DNA of 15,740 bases from NCBI GenBank assembly GCA_009783525.1, contig WRDG01000021.1, forward strand, positions 1 to 15,740, read 5' to 3'. The stretch is from Defluviitaleaceae bacterium (GTDB lineage Bacteria > Bacillota > Clostridia > Lachnospirales > WQUN01). Position 1 is the stretch's first letter, and each line of letters begins with the position of its first letter. A model generated the notes under the pieces. The model saw only the letters and a list, made by a program, of their open reading frames with translations. It was not told the DNA's origin and did no database searches. The position numbers and the translations under genes were made by a program. Shown piece by piece: positions 1-8,398 of this stretch.

Positions 1-1349
1 ACCAAATCCTGTTCATCCAATGTTGTCGGCTGTCGGTAAAACGCTTCCCAAATGATCTTTATGGCGGTTGGGTATTGCATTTCGTTTGCCGGAACCTTAA
101 TTGCGTCAAGAATCGTAGGTTTAACCAACGGAAACGCAAACCCCGTCGGCTTGTACGAAACGATGTTAGACGCGACAGGCGTAACCGCGCCTACATAGTC
201 GAGCAGATACCAATAAAACGTTTCCCGCTGAGGCAGCGGCCTCACTAAGCTCCTTGTAAGCGTAGCGGGAAAATTCCCCTCTATTGTTTCAATAAGCCTG
301 CCGTTGTTGGGATAATCCGCAACGGTATTTGACGAAAAAAGTTTAAGACCTTTCAACTCGCCTGACCGCGCAAGGTCATCCCACGAAAGCACCAGCGAAT
401 CCCCTTCGACAACGTCCGATATTTTTAGCGGCGGCTGAACGCTGAAACCGTTCGGTTCAGGAGTAATGTATTTTTTCCCCGGATTTATTCTAAAATTATA
501 CAAAGTGCTGCCGATAACCATATCGTCGCGAGATGCTGCGGGAACCGCGCCGAACATCGGCTCAACCTGCACGTAATAACGGTTCTCCATAATCAAGCTC
601 ACTTCCATCGTGTAAGCGAACCGTGTGTATTCGCCGTTTGGAACAACCCGCAAATCCCTGTCGTCTAACGACACGGTTCTCGATTGCCCGACTACATTGC
701 CGTTCATATCTTTCGAACTGCCGTAAGTGATCCTGTATGAGGTAAATATTTGTGTTCCTCTGTCAAACGTGGGATTTGACCAAGATACATTCAGCGTCGA
801 TGTGGTGGCGTTTGCCGAAACTTCAAGATCCGATAAAAAAATTATTTCGTTAGCAGCCTGCGACGATCCGCTTGCCGGCCCGCGTATTGTCGTAAACGTA
901 GGAACAAGCGTCGTAGGATTTATTACAACATGCGTGTGGTACGGTACGATTTTAAACACATATAAACAACCGGGTTCGAAATACGGGCGCAGGGTTTCGT
1001 CCCAATCCGTTTTATCATCCGTACCCGTCAACGGAAAACGAAATTGATTATTTGCCGTCGCCGGGGGCAGCAAATCGGAAGGATATGCCGTAGATCGCGT
1101 AGAGCTCGCATTTCTTGTAAAAATTCCGTATACATCGGCACCGCCGTCACCCATATCAATCGACGTTGCTGATTCGAAATTCGGCCGTCTCCACTGCATC
1201 CTTAAACTGTATTCAAAATTATTCGGAGTTTGCTGCGGCGTCATGTTAAAAATTGCGACGGGAAGCTGAGGAGTAGCCCGCACATTAAACACAGGCAATA
1301 TCGAAATAAATAAAACAGCGGCAAGCAAATATGATATCCGTTTTTTCAT
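1..1349 (-). CDS. Exported fibronectin type III-like surface protein, 3' end cut by window edge
   Basis: The reading frame is open from an ATG at 1349 to the left edge, giving 449 codons without a stop; the C-terminus lies outside the window. The start is supported by an AGGAG Shine-Dalgarno site 8 bases upstream. Residues 1-26 form a signal peptide: MKKR followed by a hydrophobic stretch ending at NVRA. The remainder is beta-rich, with spaced Trp, Tyr and Pro residues typical of fibronectin type III or similar Ig-like modules, for example LVLSWDDL and YYVQVEPMFG. No enzyme motif is visible. It lies 28 bp downstream of the 1761-residue surface protein on the same strand, so the two are probably cotranscribed. 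I infer an extracellular, cell-wall-associated protein involved in adhesion or surface structure. The exact family is not recognised, and anchoring motifs, if any, would be in the missing part. Confidence 0.8.
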   Translation of the reverse strand, partial: MKKRISYLLAAVLFISILPVFNVRATPQLPVAIFNMTPQQTPNNFEYSLRMQWRRPNFESATSIDMGDGGADVYGIFTRNASSTRSTAYPSDLLPPATANNQFRFPLTGTDDKTDWDETLRPYFEPGCLYVFKIVPYHTHVVINPTTLVPTFTTIRGPASGSSQAANEIIFLSDLEVSANATTSTLNVSWSNPTFDRGTQIFTSYRITYGSSKDMNGNVVGQSRTVSLDDRDLRVVPNGEYTRFAYTMEVSLIMENRYYVQVEPMFGAVPAASRDDMVIGSTLYNFRINPGKKYITPEPNGFSVQPPLKISDVVEGDSLVLSWDDLARSGELKGLKLFSSNTVADYPNNGRLIETIEGNFPATLTRSLVRPLPQRETFYWYLLDYVGAVTPVASNIVSYKPTGFAFPLVKPTILDAIKVPANEMQYPTAIKIIWEAFYRQPTTLDEQDL

Positions 1350-1377
1350 TCGGGTTGCTCCTTTTGGAAAAACTAAA

Positions 1378-4300
1378 TTAAAATTTAACATGCTTGTTCA
1401 AATTTGAAATGAACAGCAATAGATCGCTTGTTTTAACGGGAGCTTGCGGAAATAAGTTGCTGTTGCTGTATAAACCCAATTCATATGCAGACTGCACGCT
1501 GCGTAAATAATTTGGGTTTATGTCTTTAATATTAGCCGCAGCCGTAAAATTCCGTATTAGAATTGACTCAGCTTTTATTCCGGTTTTTATTGAATAAACC
1601 GCCATACCCCAATAGAGCATTTCTTCCGTAGTGGCCGGCCGCGTTCCCCTGCCGGGCACGACGAAACCTTTTTGCCGCAAGAATAAAGCGTGATCAGAAT
1701 TTTTATCTGCTCCGCTGAGCCGGGCCGCAATGTTTATCAACGATGAGAGTGAAACATCTCCGCTCATTGAAAACGAAGAGCCGCCTAAAAATTCTTCCAA
1801 ACCGTATTTTGCGGCAATGATAAGAAGCGAATCCGAATCGCCGCCCGACATAGTAATATTTTCAATTCCGGGCAGGTCCGCTTTTAATGAAGTAAACGCA
1901 TAAAAACCGGGCGTTGCCGCAAACAAAGCTTTCATTCCCATATAGTCTCTGGCAGGAATATAACCCCACGAATTTACTCTTCTTTGATAACCGTTTACAA
2001 CGTCAGAAAGAGAACCGGTTTTTATTGAAACCGCCACAGATTGATTAAAAGCCGTAAATTTTGTTGAACTATTGATTATTTTAATTAGTGACTCCATCGT
2101 TTCCGCAATCAAATCCTGCCTGACAAGCTCAACAAATTCTTCCACATAAAGAACCCTGTCTACGAAATCTGCTCCGTTGTCCGCCATTTCCCTAAGATCT
2201 GCAATTGCGGGAGCAATGGTCACCTCATCGGCTATTTTATTTGTGTACATCCGCAATATTTCGTTGTCCCATATTCTGATCTCTTTTGAAACCGCGACTA
2301 TTTCAGCGGACAATTCCGTGCGGTATCCGATCGGTGTTTCACCGTTGACGTTTATGTTGTTGTTTGTAAAAAACACGTCTATTTTTATGAAATAATCCGC
2401 GTCGCGTCTCATTTGTATCGACCGTTTTACTTGAATTACAGCTTCGTTGTAAGAAACGTCGATAAAATTTTTATTGAAAAAAACTTTCATATCTCCGCAA
2501 GTAACGGTCAACGTTTTGTTTGATTGCCACAATCGTTCCATTATTTGGCCGGGCAAATAATACGTAAACGATCTTGCTCTTCCGCTGTCCGGCGCTATAA
2601 GCGATATTTCGCTGTCTTTTGTCTCGTTTAAAACGCCGAGGAACATGGACGGGCTGTACACCATGCTTAAAAAATCTCTTGAGTCCGTAACGGGCCACGC
2701 CGGGGTTTTATATATATCCGCAAGCCGATCTTTTAAATAATCGAGCCAATCCTGCGTTTCTTTGTCCCTGTCGTATTCATCCTGATCAAGCTCGGTTCGC
2801 GTTAGGGCAATGTTCGAATCAATTGAGGCGTCGCCCAAAGCATCGACCATCCTCACGACAATGGAATACGATGTGCCGTGTTTCAAACCCGTAATTTTGT
2901 ATGTGTAACGATAATAACCCTCCAGGCTGCCGGTTAACGCGACCGAGCCCGCAATGAGTTCCGCCGAGTCCATTACAACATAATCGCCCCACGGCACACC
3001 GCCGGCCTTTGTTCGGTATTCCAAAAAATAATCCGTGCCGAGGTTTGCTCCGACCGGAGCGATAAACGATATCCATGCTTCCGTTTTTCCGTCGTATATA
3101 ACATTTTCGCGAAGAACCACAAGATTGAGCGGCCGACCAACGGGCTGCGTTGTAACGGCTATTCCCACCCACTCGGAATACTTGACCCCGTTAAATTCTC
3201 TTACAGTGCGCACGTAATAATAATAAACGGTGTTCGGCCTGAGCGCATTGTCCTTATAATATGAATAAACGTCCGCTTCGTTGTAAGTATGCCTTTCGTC
3301 GTCTGCGCCCGGTATTATTTTTGATGTTTCGACTGCTTCCAAAACTGCACGCGGATCCATGCTTTCAATCAAATCCAAAAATTCTTCCAGTGTAAGCGAA
3401 CGGTCGCTTAACAGCCCGGGATTTATCGGCCTTGCCGTAGATCTCACTATTTCGTAGCTAACAACTCCGTCATCCTGCACTTGATCCCAGCGAATGGCAG
3501 CATTGGTTGAAGTGGTCGGGTTGTCCTGTGTATCCCATATCAAATTGGCGGGAGCGGGCGGATCCGACTCGCCCGGCTTTGGCTGCGTTTTATCGGGCGC
3601 GGTGATAATTGCCGCTATGTTCGACATTCCGGATTCCATAGTTAACGGTTCGGGCGGCGAATCCGGATAAAGAGCGATAAAATCCAGCGTTGTTTTTGCT
3701 GAAATAAAATAACGCTGATTTTTATCCAACCCGTCCAACTTAATTTGGATGAGTCCGGGTGCGATATCCGAAGGGATGCCTGTTATGCATATTATTTCAC
3801 CGCTGCGCAAAACCGACCTGCCGTCTCTTCCGCCTGCGTCAAACCCGTTTTGCCCGTTTATGTCCGAAAAATAAATAACCGGATAAATTCCGCTTACATC
3901 GGCAACGGTTGAATAATCGACTTCGGTGACTATCGCCGGATCGATGTTTCTTAAAAGCAAATCGGACTGTGCCACATACAGGCTGTAACTAAGCTTCGGG
4001 TCATCCGGAGCATTTTTTTCGTAATCAAAAATATTCAAGTAAGACAAAATTCCGTCCGCCGGCACGCGCCAGCGGGCAGTAAACGAAACCTGGGTATCGT
4101 CCGTAATGGGACTGACTGCTACAAGGTTTTGAGCTTCGGGCAGTTTTGACGATCCCGCGCTTGACAATGCAAACGGCGCGTAGTTTGACGAAGCCGTAAT
4201 TGTCAGCGCATTTGCGTACGGCAGCATGTCGAACTTAATAAAGTAAATGCCGGGGTAATAAAAGAACAGCATGTCTCCGTTTACACCCGCGGCCGGCGCA

Positions 4301-6663
4301 AACGACGGATAGCTCGCGGAATTTCCGGCGCGCATGGACAGCGTTACATATCCTCGCAGCATATTGGTTTCGTTGATAACGAATGTATCGGTGCCGGTGA
4401 TTATAAATTCGCTTGTGTCATTCGGATTGTAGGTAACTTCAATTGTGCTTCCGCCGTCAGTAAGCTCCAGTTTTACCTCAAGGGTATCAAATGTGAACAT
4501 TTGGTTCGTTAAGACAGGTGACTGTACTCCGTTCAAATTATAGTAAAAATATCCGATTCCTCCGTTTGCTTCCAAATAATCCTTAAGCTCATTTGCGTTG
4601 CCGATGTCCCACGACAATTCAAGTTTCATATAGCTTTCTTTATTTGCCGACGGATAATTTTCTGCCGATGCCGCCAAATCATATGTCGGCACGTTTGACG
4701 TTTCGGCTTTTTCTATAACGAGACCCCGCGGCGAAAAGCCCATTATCCTGCTTTCGAACGGGACAAGCATTATCTGTGACTTGGCTGCTATATTCGGATT
4801 GAGCGCAGAAATCGTCGGGGCTAATGTAAAATAAATACGTATGCCGGTGGGATCGTTTTTATTTATGTCCACGGGAAGATAGAAAAATTCTTTATCGCCG
4901 TCGATATCGTTGTTGTAAAGTTTGTAGGATACGATATTCCCGCTGTCAGATTGAAGGCTCTTGCCCGAATCGTCCGTCATAACGGTGTAAAAGCCCGTAT
5001 GGCGGTACGGGCGAATTTTTAGCGAATAACTACCCTCGATATAAACAAGCTCGTACGGCAGCAGCGTAAAAATTCCGTTCCTTGAAACGGTAACCGTCGC
5101 CCTAATGTCGGACGTTTCATTTACTGTCGGACCGGTAGATATACGCGCCGAATACATGACTCCGGGCGGCAGGCCCGAAATGACAAGGCGCCCGTAGTCG
5201 CCTATTTTTTCGTAAACGGCGTTTGACGAACCGCTCGTGATGGGCCGGCAAATATTTGGTATTTGAACAGTAAGCGGCGGCGTGCCGTTTGCGCTGTTCA
5301 TATCGGTCAGGTTGATTGTCGCCATCAGCTTTGCCGTGTTGTCCACGTCGATTGCCTCAAAACGCAGCAAAGATTCGTTCCATCGTTGCGGCATTACAAA
5401 CGTGACGATAAGCCCGTTAATGTCTGTCGCAGGGTCTTCGTCCTGAGACGGCATATAATCTTTTCGAAGGATGTCGTTTACGTTTCCGTTTATTTGGTCC
5501 CTCGGCCCGAGTCCGTTGTCAATCGTAAAAGATTTTTCGTTTACCACCAGCGTGTTGCCGGGATGCAGATCCGAAAAAAAAGTAAGCCGGTACACGCCTG
5601 CCGTCGTGTCGGTTCCGTACTGCAGTATGTCGAGCCTGTAATTCGACTCCGGATTTGAACCCGTTCCCATTACAACGCTTATGCGCGGCTGCTCGGCCGA
5701 AGCCGCAATTTGTGTGAACGTCAAAATATTGTTGGTTCCTGCCGTCGTATGGACAACATTGTAATTTGCCGGCTGATTGGCTGCGGCTTCGGCATATAAA
5801 CCGGCGCTGTTTATAAAAATTTCCGACTCTCTGAGCTTGGCGAAAGGGACGATCGTGTCAGGTTCGAGACCGCGGTAAGCGTTAAGTCTTTCGACATCGA
5901 CCGCAGAATTCGTGATCATGGCTTCGACCGCGACGAGTGTTTCTGCGTCCGAAGGCGTACCCGTCGTGTTCCTGTGATAATGCAGCGAAAAATCGTAGAT
6001 ACGTCTTTCCCCTATTGCGCCCACAGACAAATAAAAAGTTGCGCCGTCGTTTAAAAAAGCGATTTCGTAACGCCCGTAACGTGTCATAAGGCCGTCGCTG
6101 TATGCGGACGACCCTATCGTAAACGTATATATACCGTCGGCGGGATAACCCGGCTCGTTGCCTCCAAATATGCTGCTGCCCGGATCCGAAAAAATATCGA
6201 AGCCCGTACGGATATTATTGTAAAGCGCGATAGAATTGTACGTGCCAAACGGGACGTACCTGTCGGAAGAAGACGCGTTTGAACAAAAAATCGTAGGAGG
6301 GTTGTACGTGTTGATCAGGTTGCCGGACAAATCGCCTTCTCTTGCGTTGCCGATTGCATAACTGACGGATGTGATCCCGTTTGTAAACCGCGTAACAAGC
6401 GCATAAAGAACTTCACCGTTATCTAGCGGGGCGCGGAACATATTTTGGCCGACTTCAGCATTCCAGCTGAACATCATGCTTCTGACCGCGGCGCCTATAA
6501 CCGGTGCGTCGGTACCCGTCGTGCCGGGTATTAATTGCCTGTCTGTGTATATGGTGAACCCCAGCGACGCGCCGTAAGCGGACGGAATTTTTAAAACTGC
6601 CGTTTGAAAAATAAAAACGGCGGCTAACAGCAACGCGGCAGCTTTTTTTATTTTTGAGTTCAT
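1378..6663 (-). CDS. Giant exported FN3 protein with SLH-like C-terminus
   Basis: This 1761-residue protein opens with a clear signal peptide (residues 1-32, MNSKIKKAAALLLAAVFIF, ending near SAYGA). Residues about 35-1020 are a long beta-rich, Asp/Asn/Thr/Ser-rich stalk with no family I can name. Two fibronectin type III-like domains follow, at about 1030-1165 (starting PPAPANLIW) and 1170-1285 (starting GRPLNLVV, with a YKITGLKHGTSYSIVVR strand). An acidic Lys/Asp-rich linker leads to a mixed alpha/beta region at about 1300-1600. The last 160 residues hold three degenerate repeats that resemble S-layer homology domains, the last containing SVQSAYELGL and APVKTSDLL. Such domains bind pyruvylated secondary cell-wall polymer, so I infer non-covalent cell-wall display. 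The gene is first in a two-gene minus-strand operon. Its start has only a G-rich weak Shine-Dalgarno (GGGGG about 10 bases upstream). No catalytic motif is seen. Confidence 0.85.
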   Translation of the reverse strand: MNSKIKKAAALLLAAVFIFQTAVLKIPSAYGASLGFTIYTDRQLIPGTTGTDAPVIGAAVRSMMFSWNAEVGQNMFRAPLDNGEVLYALVTRFTNGITSVSYAIGNAREGDLSGNLINTYNPPTIFCSNASSSDRYVPFGTYNSIALYNNIRTGFDIFSDPGSSIFGGNEPGYPADGIYTFTIGSSAYSDGLMTRYGRYEIAFLNDGATFYLSVGAIGERRIYDFSLHYHRNTTGTPSDAETLVAVEAMITNSAVDVERLNAYRGLEPDTIVPFAKLRESEIFINSAGLYAEAAANQPANYNVVHTTAGTNNILTFTQIAASAEQPRISVVMGTGSNPESNYRLDILQYGTDTTAGVYRLTFFSDLHPGNTLVVNEKSFTIDNGLGPRDQINGNVNDILRKDYMPSQDEDPATDINGLIVTFVMPQRWNESLLRFEAIDVDNTAKLMATINLTDMNSANGTPPLTVQIPNICRPITSGSSNAVYEKIGDYGRLVISGLPPGVMYSARISTGPTVNETSDIRATVTVSRNGIFTLLPYELVYIEGSYSLKIRPYRHTGFYTVMTDDSGKSLQSDSGNIVSYKLYNNDIDGDKEFFYLPVDINKNDPTGIRIYFTLAPTISALNPNIAAKSQIMLVPFESRIMGFSPRGLVIEKAETSNVPTYDLAASAENYPSANKESYMKLELSWDIGNANELKDYLEANGGIGYFYYNLNGVQSPVLTNQMFTFDTLEVKLELTDGGSTIEVTYNPNDTSEFIITGTDTFVINETNMLRGYVTLSMRAGNSASYPSFAPAAGVNGDMLFFYYPGIYFIKFDMLPYANALTITASSNYAPFALSSAGSSKLPEAQNLVAVSPITDDTQVSFTARWRVPADGILSYLNIFDYEKNAPDDPKLSYSLYVAQSDLLLRNIDPAIVTEVDYSTVADVSGIYPVIYFSDINGQNGFDAGGRDGRSVLRSGEIICITGIPSDIAPGLIQIKLDGLDKNQRYFISAKTTLDFIALYPDSPPEPLTMESGMSNIAAIITAPDKTQPKPGESDPPAPANLIWDTQDNPTTSTNAAIRWDQVQDDGVVSYEIVRSTARPINPGLLSDRSLTLEEFLDLIESMDPRAVLEAVETSKIIPGADDERHTYNEADVYSYYKDNALRPNTVYYYYVRTVREFNGVKYSEWVGIAVTTQPVGRPLNLVVLRENVIYDGKTEAWISFIAPVGANLGTDYFLEYRTKAGGVPWGDYVVMDSAELIAGSVALTGSLEGYYRYTYKITGLKHGTSYSIVVRMVDALGDASIDSNIALTRTELDQDEYDRDKETQDWLDYLKDRLADIYKTPAWPVTDSRDFLSMVYSPSMFLGVLNETKDSEISLIAPDSGRARSFTYYLPGQIMERLWQSNKTLTVTCGDMKVFFNKNFIDVSYNEAVIQVKRSIQMRRDADYFIKIDVFFTNNNINVNGETPIGYRTELSAEIVAVSKEIRIWDNEILRMYTNKIADEVTIAPAIADLREMADNGADFVDRVLYVEEFVELVRQDLIAETMESLIKIINSSTKFTAFNQSVAVSIKTGSLSDVVNGYQRRVNSWGYIPARDYMGMKALFAATPGFYAFTSLKADLPGIENITMSGGDSDSLLIIAAKYGLEEFLGGSSFSMSGDVSLSSLINIAARLSGADKNSDHALFLRQKGFVVPGRGTRPATTEEMLYWGMAVYSIKTGIKAESILIRNFTAAANIKDINPNYLRSVQSAYELGLYSNSNLFPQAPVKTSDLLLFISNLNKHVKF

Positions 6664-6734
6664 TTTTTATGCCCCCGTCAAATGAAAATGCTCTTCGGCA
6701 AATAAAAAATACTTTTTAAAAATTATTTGTGTAC

Positions 6735-6744
6735 TATAATTATA
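6735..6744. promoter_or_regulatory. Palindromic -10 element serving two divergent genes
   Basis: TATAATTATA is a perfect palindrome that presents a consensus TATAAT on the plus strand (6735-6740) and on the minus strand (6744-6739). It lies between the divergent surface-protein operon (start 6663) and the UroD-family gene (start 6797), at sensible distances from both. The -35 regions are poor on both sides (T-rich hexamers near 6712-6719 and 6762-6767), so the promoters may need an activator or tolerate a weak -35. Assignment is from sequence only. Confidence 0.5.
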
Positions 6745-6785
6745 TCGGAACATTGTACGCAAATAAATATATTTTAAACGCATGC

Positions 6786-6792
6786 GGGAGGA
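6786..6792 (+). promoter_or_regulatory. Ribosome binding site that fixes the UroD-family start
   Basis: GGGAGGA is a near-perfect Shine-Dalgarno sequence 4 bases before the ATG at 6797. An in-frame ATG at 6782 would place this site inside the coding region, so the downstream ATG is the likely start. Confidence 0.75.
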
Positions 6793-6796
6793 AATT

Positions 6797-7771
6797 ATGA
6801 CGTCAAGGGAACGCTTCAATGCGGTAATGAATTTTAAAAAACCCGAAGGCAGACTGCCCATGGTTGAATGGGCGGCTTGGTGGAACATGACAACCGACGG
6901 ATGGAAAAAATCGGGAATGCCAGATCTCGGTTTTTCGGAATCATTGCAATATTTCGACTTGGACGAATTGCGGGCGGTGCATGTCCATACGAGATGGAAA
7001 GATCTTCCTTGTATGATTGAAACCGAAGATGACTACGAACAATGCCGCGGATGCCTTTTGCAAGACGATGCGATCGAACTGATGAAAACGCATTTGAACG
7101 AAATCAAACCACTGCATGACCGGGGCGAGATAATTCTTCGGATATGGATTGACGGATATTTTTGGTTCCCGCGTACGCTGCTCGGTATCGAGCCGCATAT
7201 GTACGCTTTTTATGACAAGCCTGAGTTGATGCACAGGCTTAACGGCGACCTCGCGGATTTCAACGAGAAGGCAATGAATGAATGTATGAAAATATTAAAG
7301 CCCGACTTCGTAGGCTATGCGGAAGACATGTCGTATAACCACGGGCCCATGCTGTCAAAAAAACTTTTCGACGAATTTTTGCTTCCGTATTACAAACGAG
7401 TCAATCCGATAATAACAGCGGCCGGCGTACCCGTCATGGTCGATACGGACGGCGACGTCACCGAAATGATCCCGTGGCTTGCCGAAGCAGGCATCGACGG
7501 CGTCTATCCCCTCGAACGGCAGGCGGGCGTCGATATAAATTTAATCCGCAAACTTTATCCGAATTTTTTAATGCTTGGCGGGTTCGACAAAATGGTCATG
7601 GCTAACGGAGAAGACGCTATCCGCGGCGAATTTGAAAGGATACTGCCCGTAATGAAATCGGGAGGCTATATACCTTCCGTTGATCATCAAACGCCTCCTC
7701 ACGTCACGTTGGACGATTATAAGCTGTATGCAAAACTGTTTCATGAATATGCGGTGTTGGCGGCAAAATAA
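6797..7771 (+). CDS. Uroporphyrinogen decarboxylase-family protein (MtaA/UroD-like)
   Basis: A 324-residue TIM-barrel protein of the uroporphyrinogen decarboxylase superfamily, which includes heme-pathway decarboxylases, methylcobamide:coenzyme M methyltransferases and many uncharacterised proteins. Family signatures include YNHGPMLSKKLFDEFLLPYY (residues 180-199), GIDGVYPLERQAGVD (232-246), LGGFDK (260-265) and GGYIPSVDHQTPP (289-301). The classical N-terminal heme-enzyme signature with the RQAGR motif is absent, so it is unlikely to be HemE. The HxC zinc-ligand pattern of MtaA-type methyltransferases is also missing: VMVDTDGD (213-220) sits where those enzymes have it. This resembles the many clostridial UroD-like paralogues of unknown substrate. 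It stands alone: no corrinoid protein or methyltransferase activator is adjacent. The upstream gene is divergent and the downstream gene convergent, so it is probably monocistronic. Confidence 0.85.
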   Translation: MTSRERFNAVMNFKKPEGRLPMVEWAAWWNMTTDGWKKSGMPDLGFSESLQYFDLDELRAVHVHTRWKDLPCMIETEDDYEQCRGCLLQDDAIELMKTHLNEIKPLHDRGEIILRIWIDGYFWFPRTLLGIEPHMYAFYDKPELMHRLNGDLADFNEKAMNECMKILKPDFVGYAEDMSYNHGPMLSKKLFDEFLLPYYKRVNPIITAAGVPVMVDTDGDVTEMIPWLAEAGIDGVYPLERQAGVDINLIRKLYPNFLMLGGFDKMVMANGEDAIRGEFERILPVMKSGGYIPSVDHQTPPHVTLDDYKLYAKLFHEYAVLAAK

Positions 7772-7795
7772 AAAATCCGCAGATTATCTGCGGAT
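7770..7795 (-). terminator. Hairpin terminator between convergent genes
   Basis: A perfect 9-bp stem (ATCCGCAGA at 7775-7783, its complement at 7787-7795) encloses a 3-base loop. Read on the minus strand it is followed by a six-T run and then more T residues, the classic intrinsic form, and it would end the transcript of the gene 8311-7808. Read on the plus strand the following AAATTTATTT is a weaker U-tract, yet the hairpin may also end the UroD-family transcript. The T-run overlaps that gene's stop codon. Confidence 0.8.
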
Positions 7796-7807
7796 AAATT
7801 TATTTGC

Positions 7808-8311
7808 TTAAAATTTGAAAATTTTTTTATACCACGGGACCGGCGAAACTGCCGCTCCCGTTTTTTGCGTATCGTCTTCTTTTATTCCGCGCTTGCGGTC
7901 GGCTTTAAATTTCGCCATTTCCCTTTTCGTTTTAAGTCCCTTCATGCCAACGATGTACATTCCGGCCATTTCCACTTTGACGGTTTTTTTTACCGGCAGT
8001 GCGTCGTACACGGCCTTGTCGCACATCAGCGTCATAATTTGCGGGCCGATCTTCGCTTTAACGAGCGGTAGTTTCATCAGTTTGGAATATTTCGGCATTT
8101 GATCGGTTACGGCCTTGGGAAAATTTGCGTTCGAAGCTTTTTCTTTTTTTTTGTCGATTACGTAAATAGTCGCCGGCGTTTTGTTTTTTTCGATCATATC
8201 CTGCTGCGTTGCCATCTTTTTTCCGGCCCACTTGTTTAAAAAATATACGCCGACGCCGAGTCCGGCACCGACTATCGCCAAAATCAACATTACATCCCAA
8301 AATGTTCCCAT
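7808..8311 (-). CDS. Small single-pass membrane protein of unknown function
   Basis: A 167-residue protein starting MGTFWDVMLILAIVGAGLGV. Residues 7-26 form one transmembrane helix, followed by a basic, Lys-rich soluble part with no Cys-rich or catalytic motif. Notable stretches are TPATIYVID (45-53), LVKAKIGPQIMTLMCD (83-98) and VEMAGMYIVGMKG (113-125). The topology is probably N-out with a cytoplasmic C-terminus by the positive-inside rule. The frame stays open upstream to 8470, but that part is translated hairpin repeat sequence and terminator, so the ATG at 8311 is preferred. Its ribosome site is poor (GGGCGG-type), and ATG at 8290 is an alternative. I do not recognise a named family. It probably has its own promoter at 8341-8368 and is ended by the hairpin at 7770-7795. 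Confidence 0.7.
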   Translation of the reverse strand: MGTFWDVMLILAIVGAGLGVGVYFLNKWAGKKMATQQDMIEKNKTPATIYVIDKKKEKASNANFPKAVTDQMPKYSKLMKLPLVKAKIGPQIMTLMCDKAVYDALPVKKTVKVEMAGMYIVGMKGLKTKREMAKFKADRKRGIKEDDTQKTGAAVSPVPWYKKIFKF

Positions 8312-8340
8312 TGCGCAAACCGCCCGCCCGTTTTTGCAAA

Positions 8341-8368
8341 AATATACCACACCGCAAATCTTTTGCAA
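8341..8368 (-). promoter_or_regulatory. Candidate promoter for the small membrane protein gene
   Basis: On the minus strand, TTGCAA (8368-8363) and TATATT (8346-8341) are separated by 16 bases. They lie just downstream of the terminator of the preceding gene and about 30 bases ahead of the ATG at 8311. The -35 hexamer sits inside the palindrome TTTTGCAAAA (8361-8370). A second palindrome, TTTTTGCAAAAA (8331-8342), overlaps the edge of the -10. Confidence 0.45.
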
Positions 8369-8371
8369 AAT

Positions 8372-8398
8372 AAAAAAAGGCTGCATATGAATGCAGCC
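8372..8398 (-). terminator. Intrinsic terminator of the SHOCT-like gene
   Basis: Read on the minus strand, GGCTGCAT (8398-8391), a 4-base loop and ATGCAGCC (8386-8379) form a perfect 8-bp stem. It is followed directly by seven T residues (8378-8372), then A and more T. It lies about 90 bases after the stop codon of the gene 8892-8488. The upstream arm belongs to the first unit of the tandem repeat. Confidence 0.85.

Noticed and set aside
2177..2395. Short open frames inside the giant surface gene, on both strands
   Set aside because: They are out-of-frame shadows of a continuous 1761-codon gene with signal peptide and domains.
6782..6796. Upstream ATG for the UroD-family gene
   Set aside because: The Shine-Dalgarno site would lie inside the coding region; ATG 6797 is correctly spaced from it.
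6664..6888. Minus-strand 73-codon frame across the divergent promoter
   Set aside because: It overlaps the UroD-family coding start and both -10 elements, and its translation has no recognisable feature.
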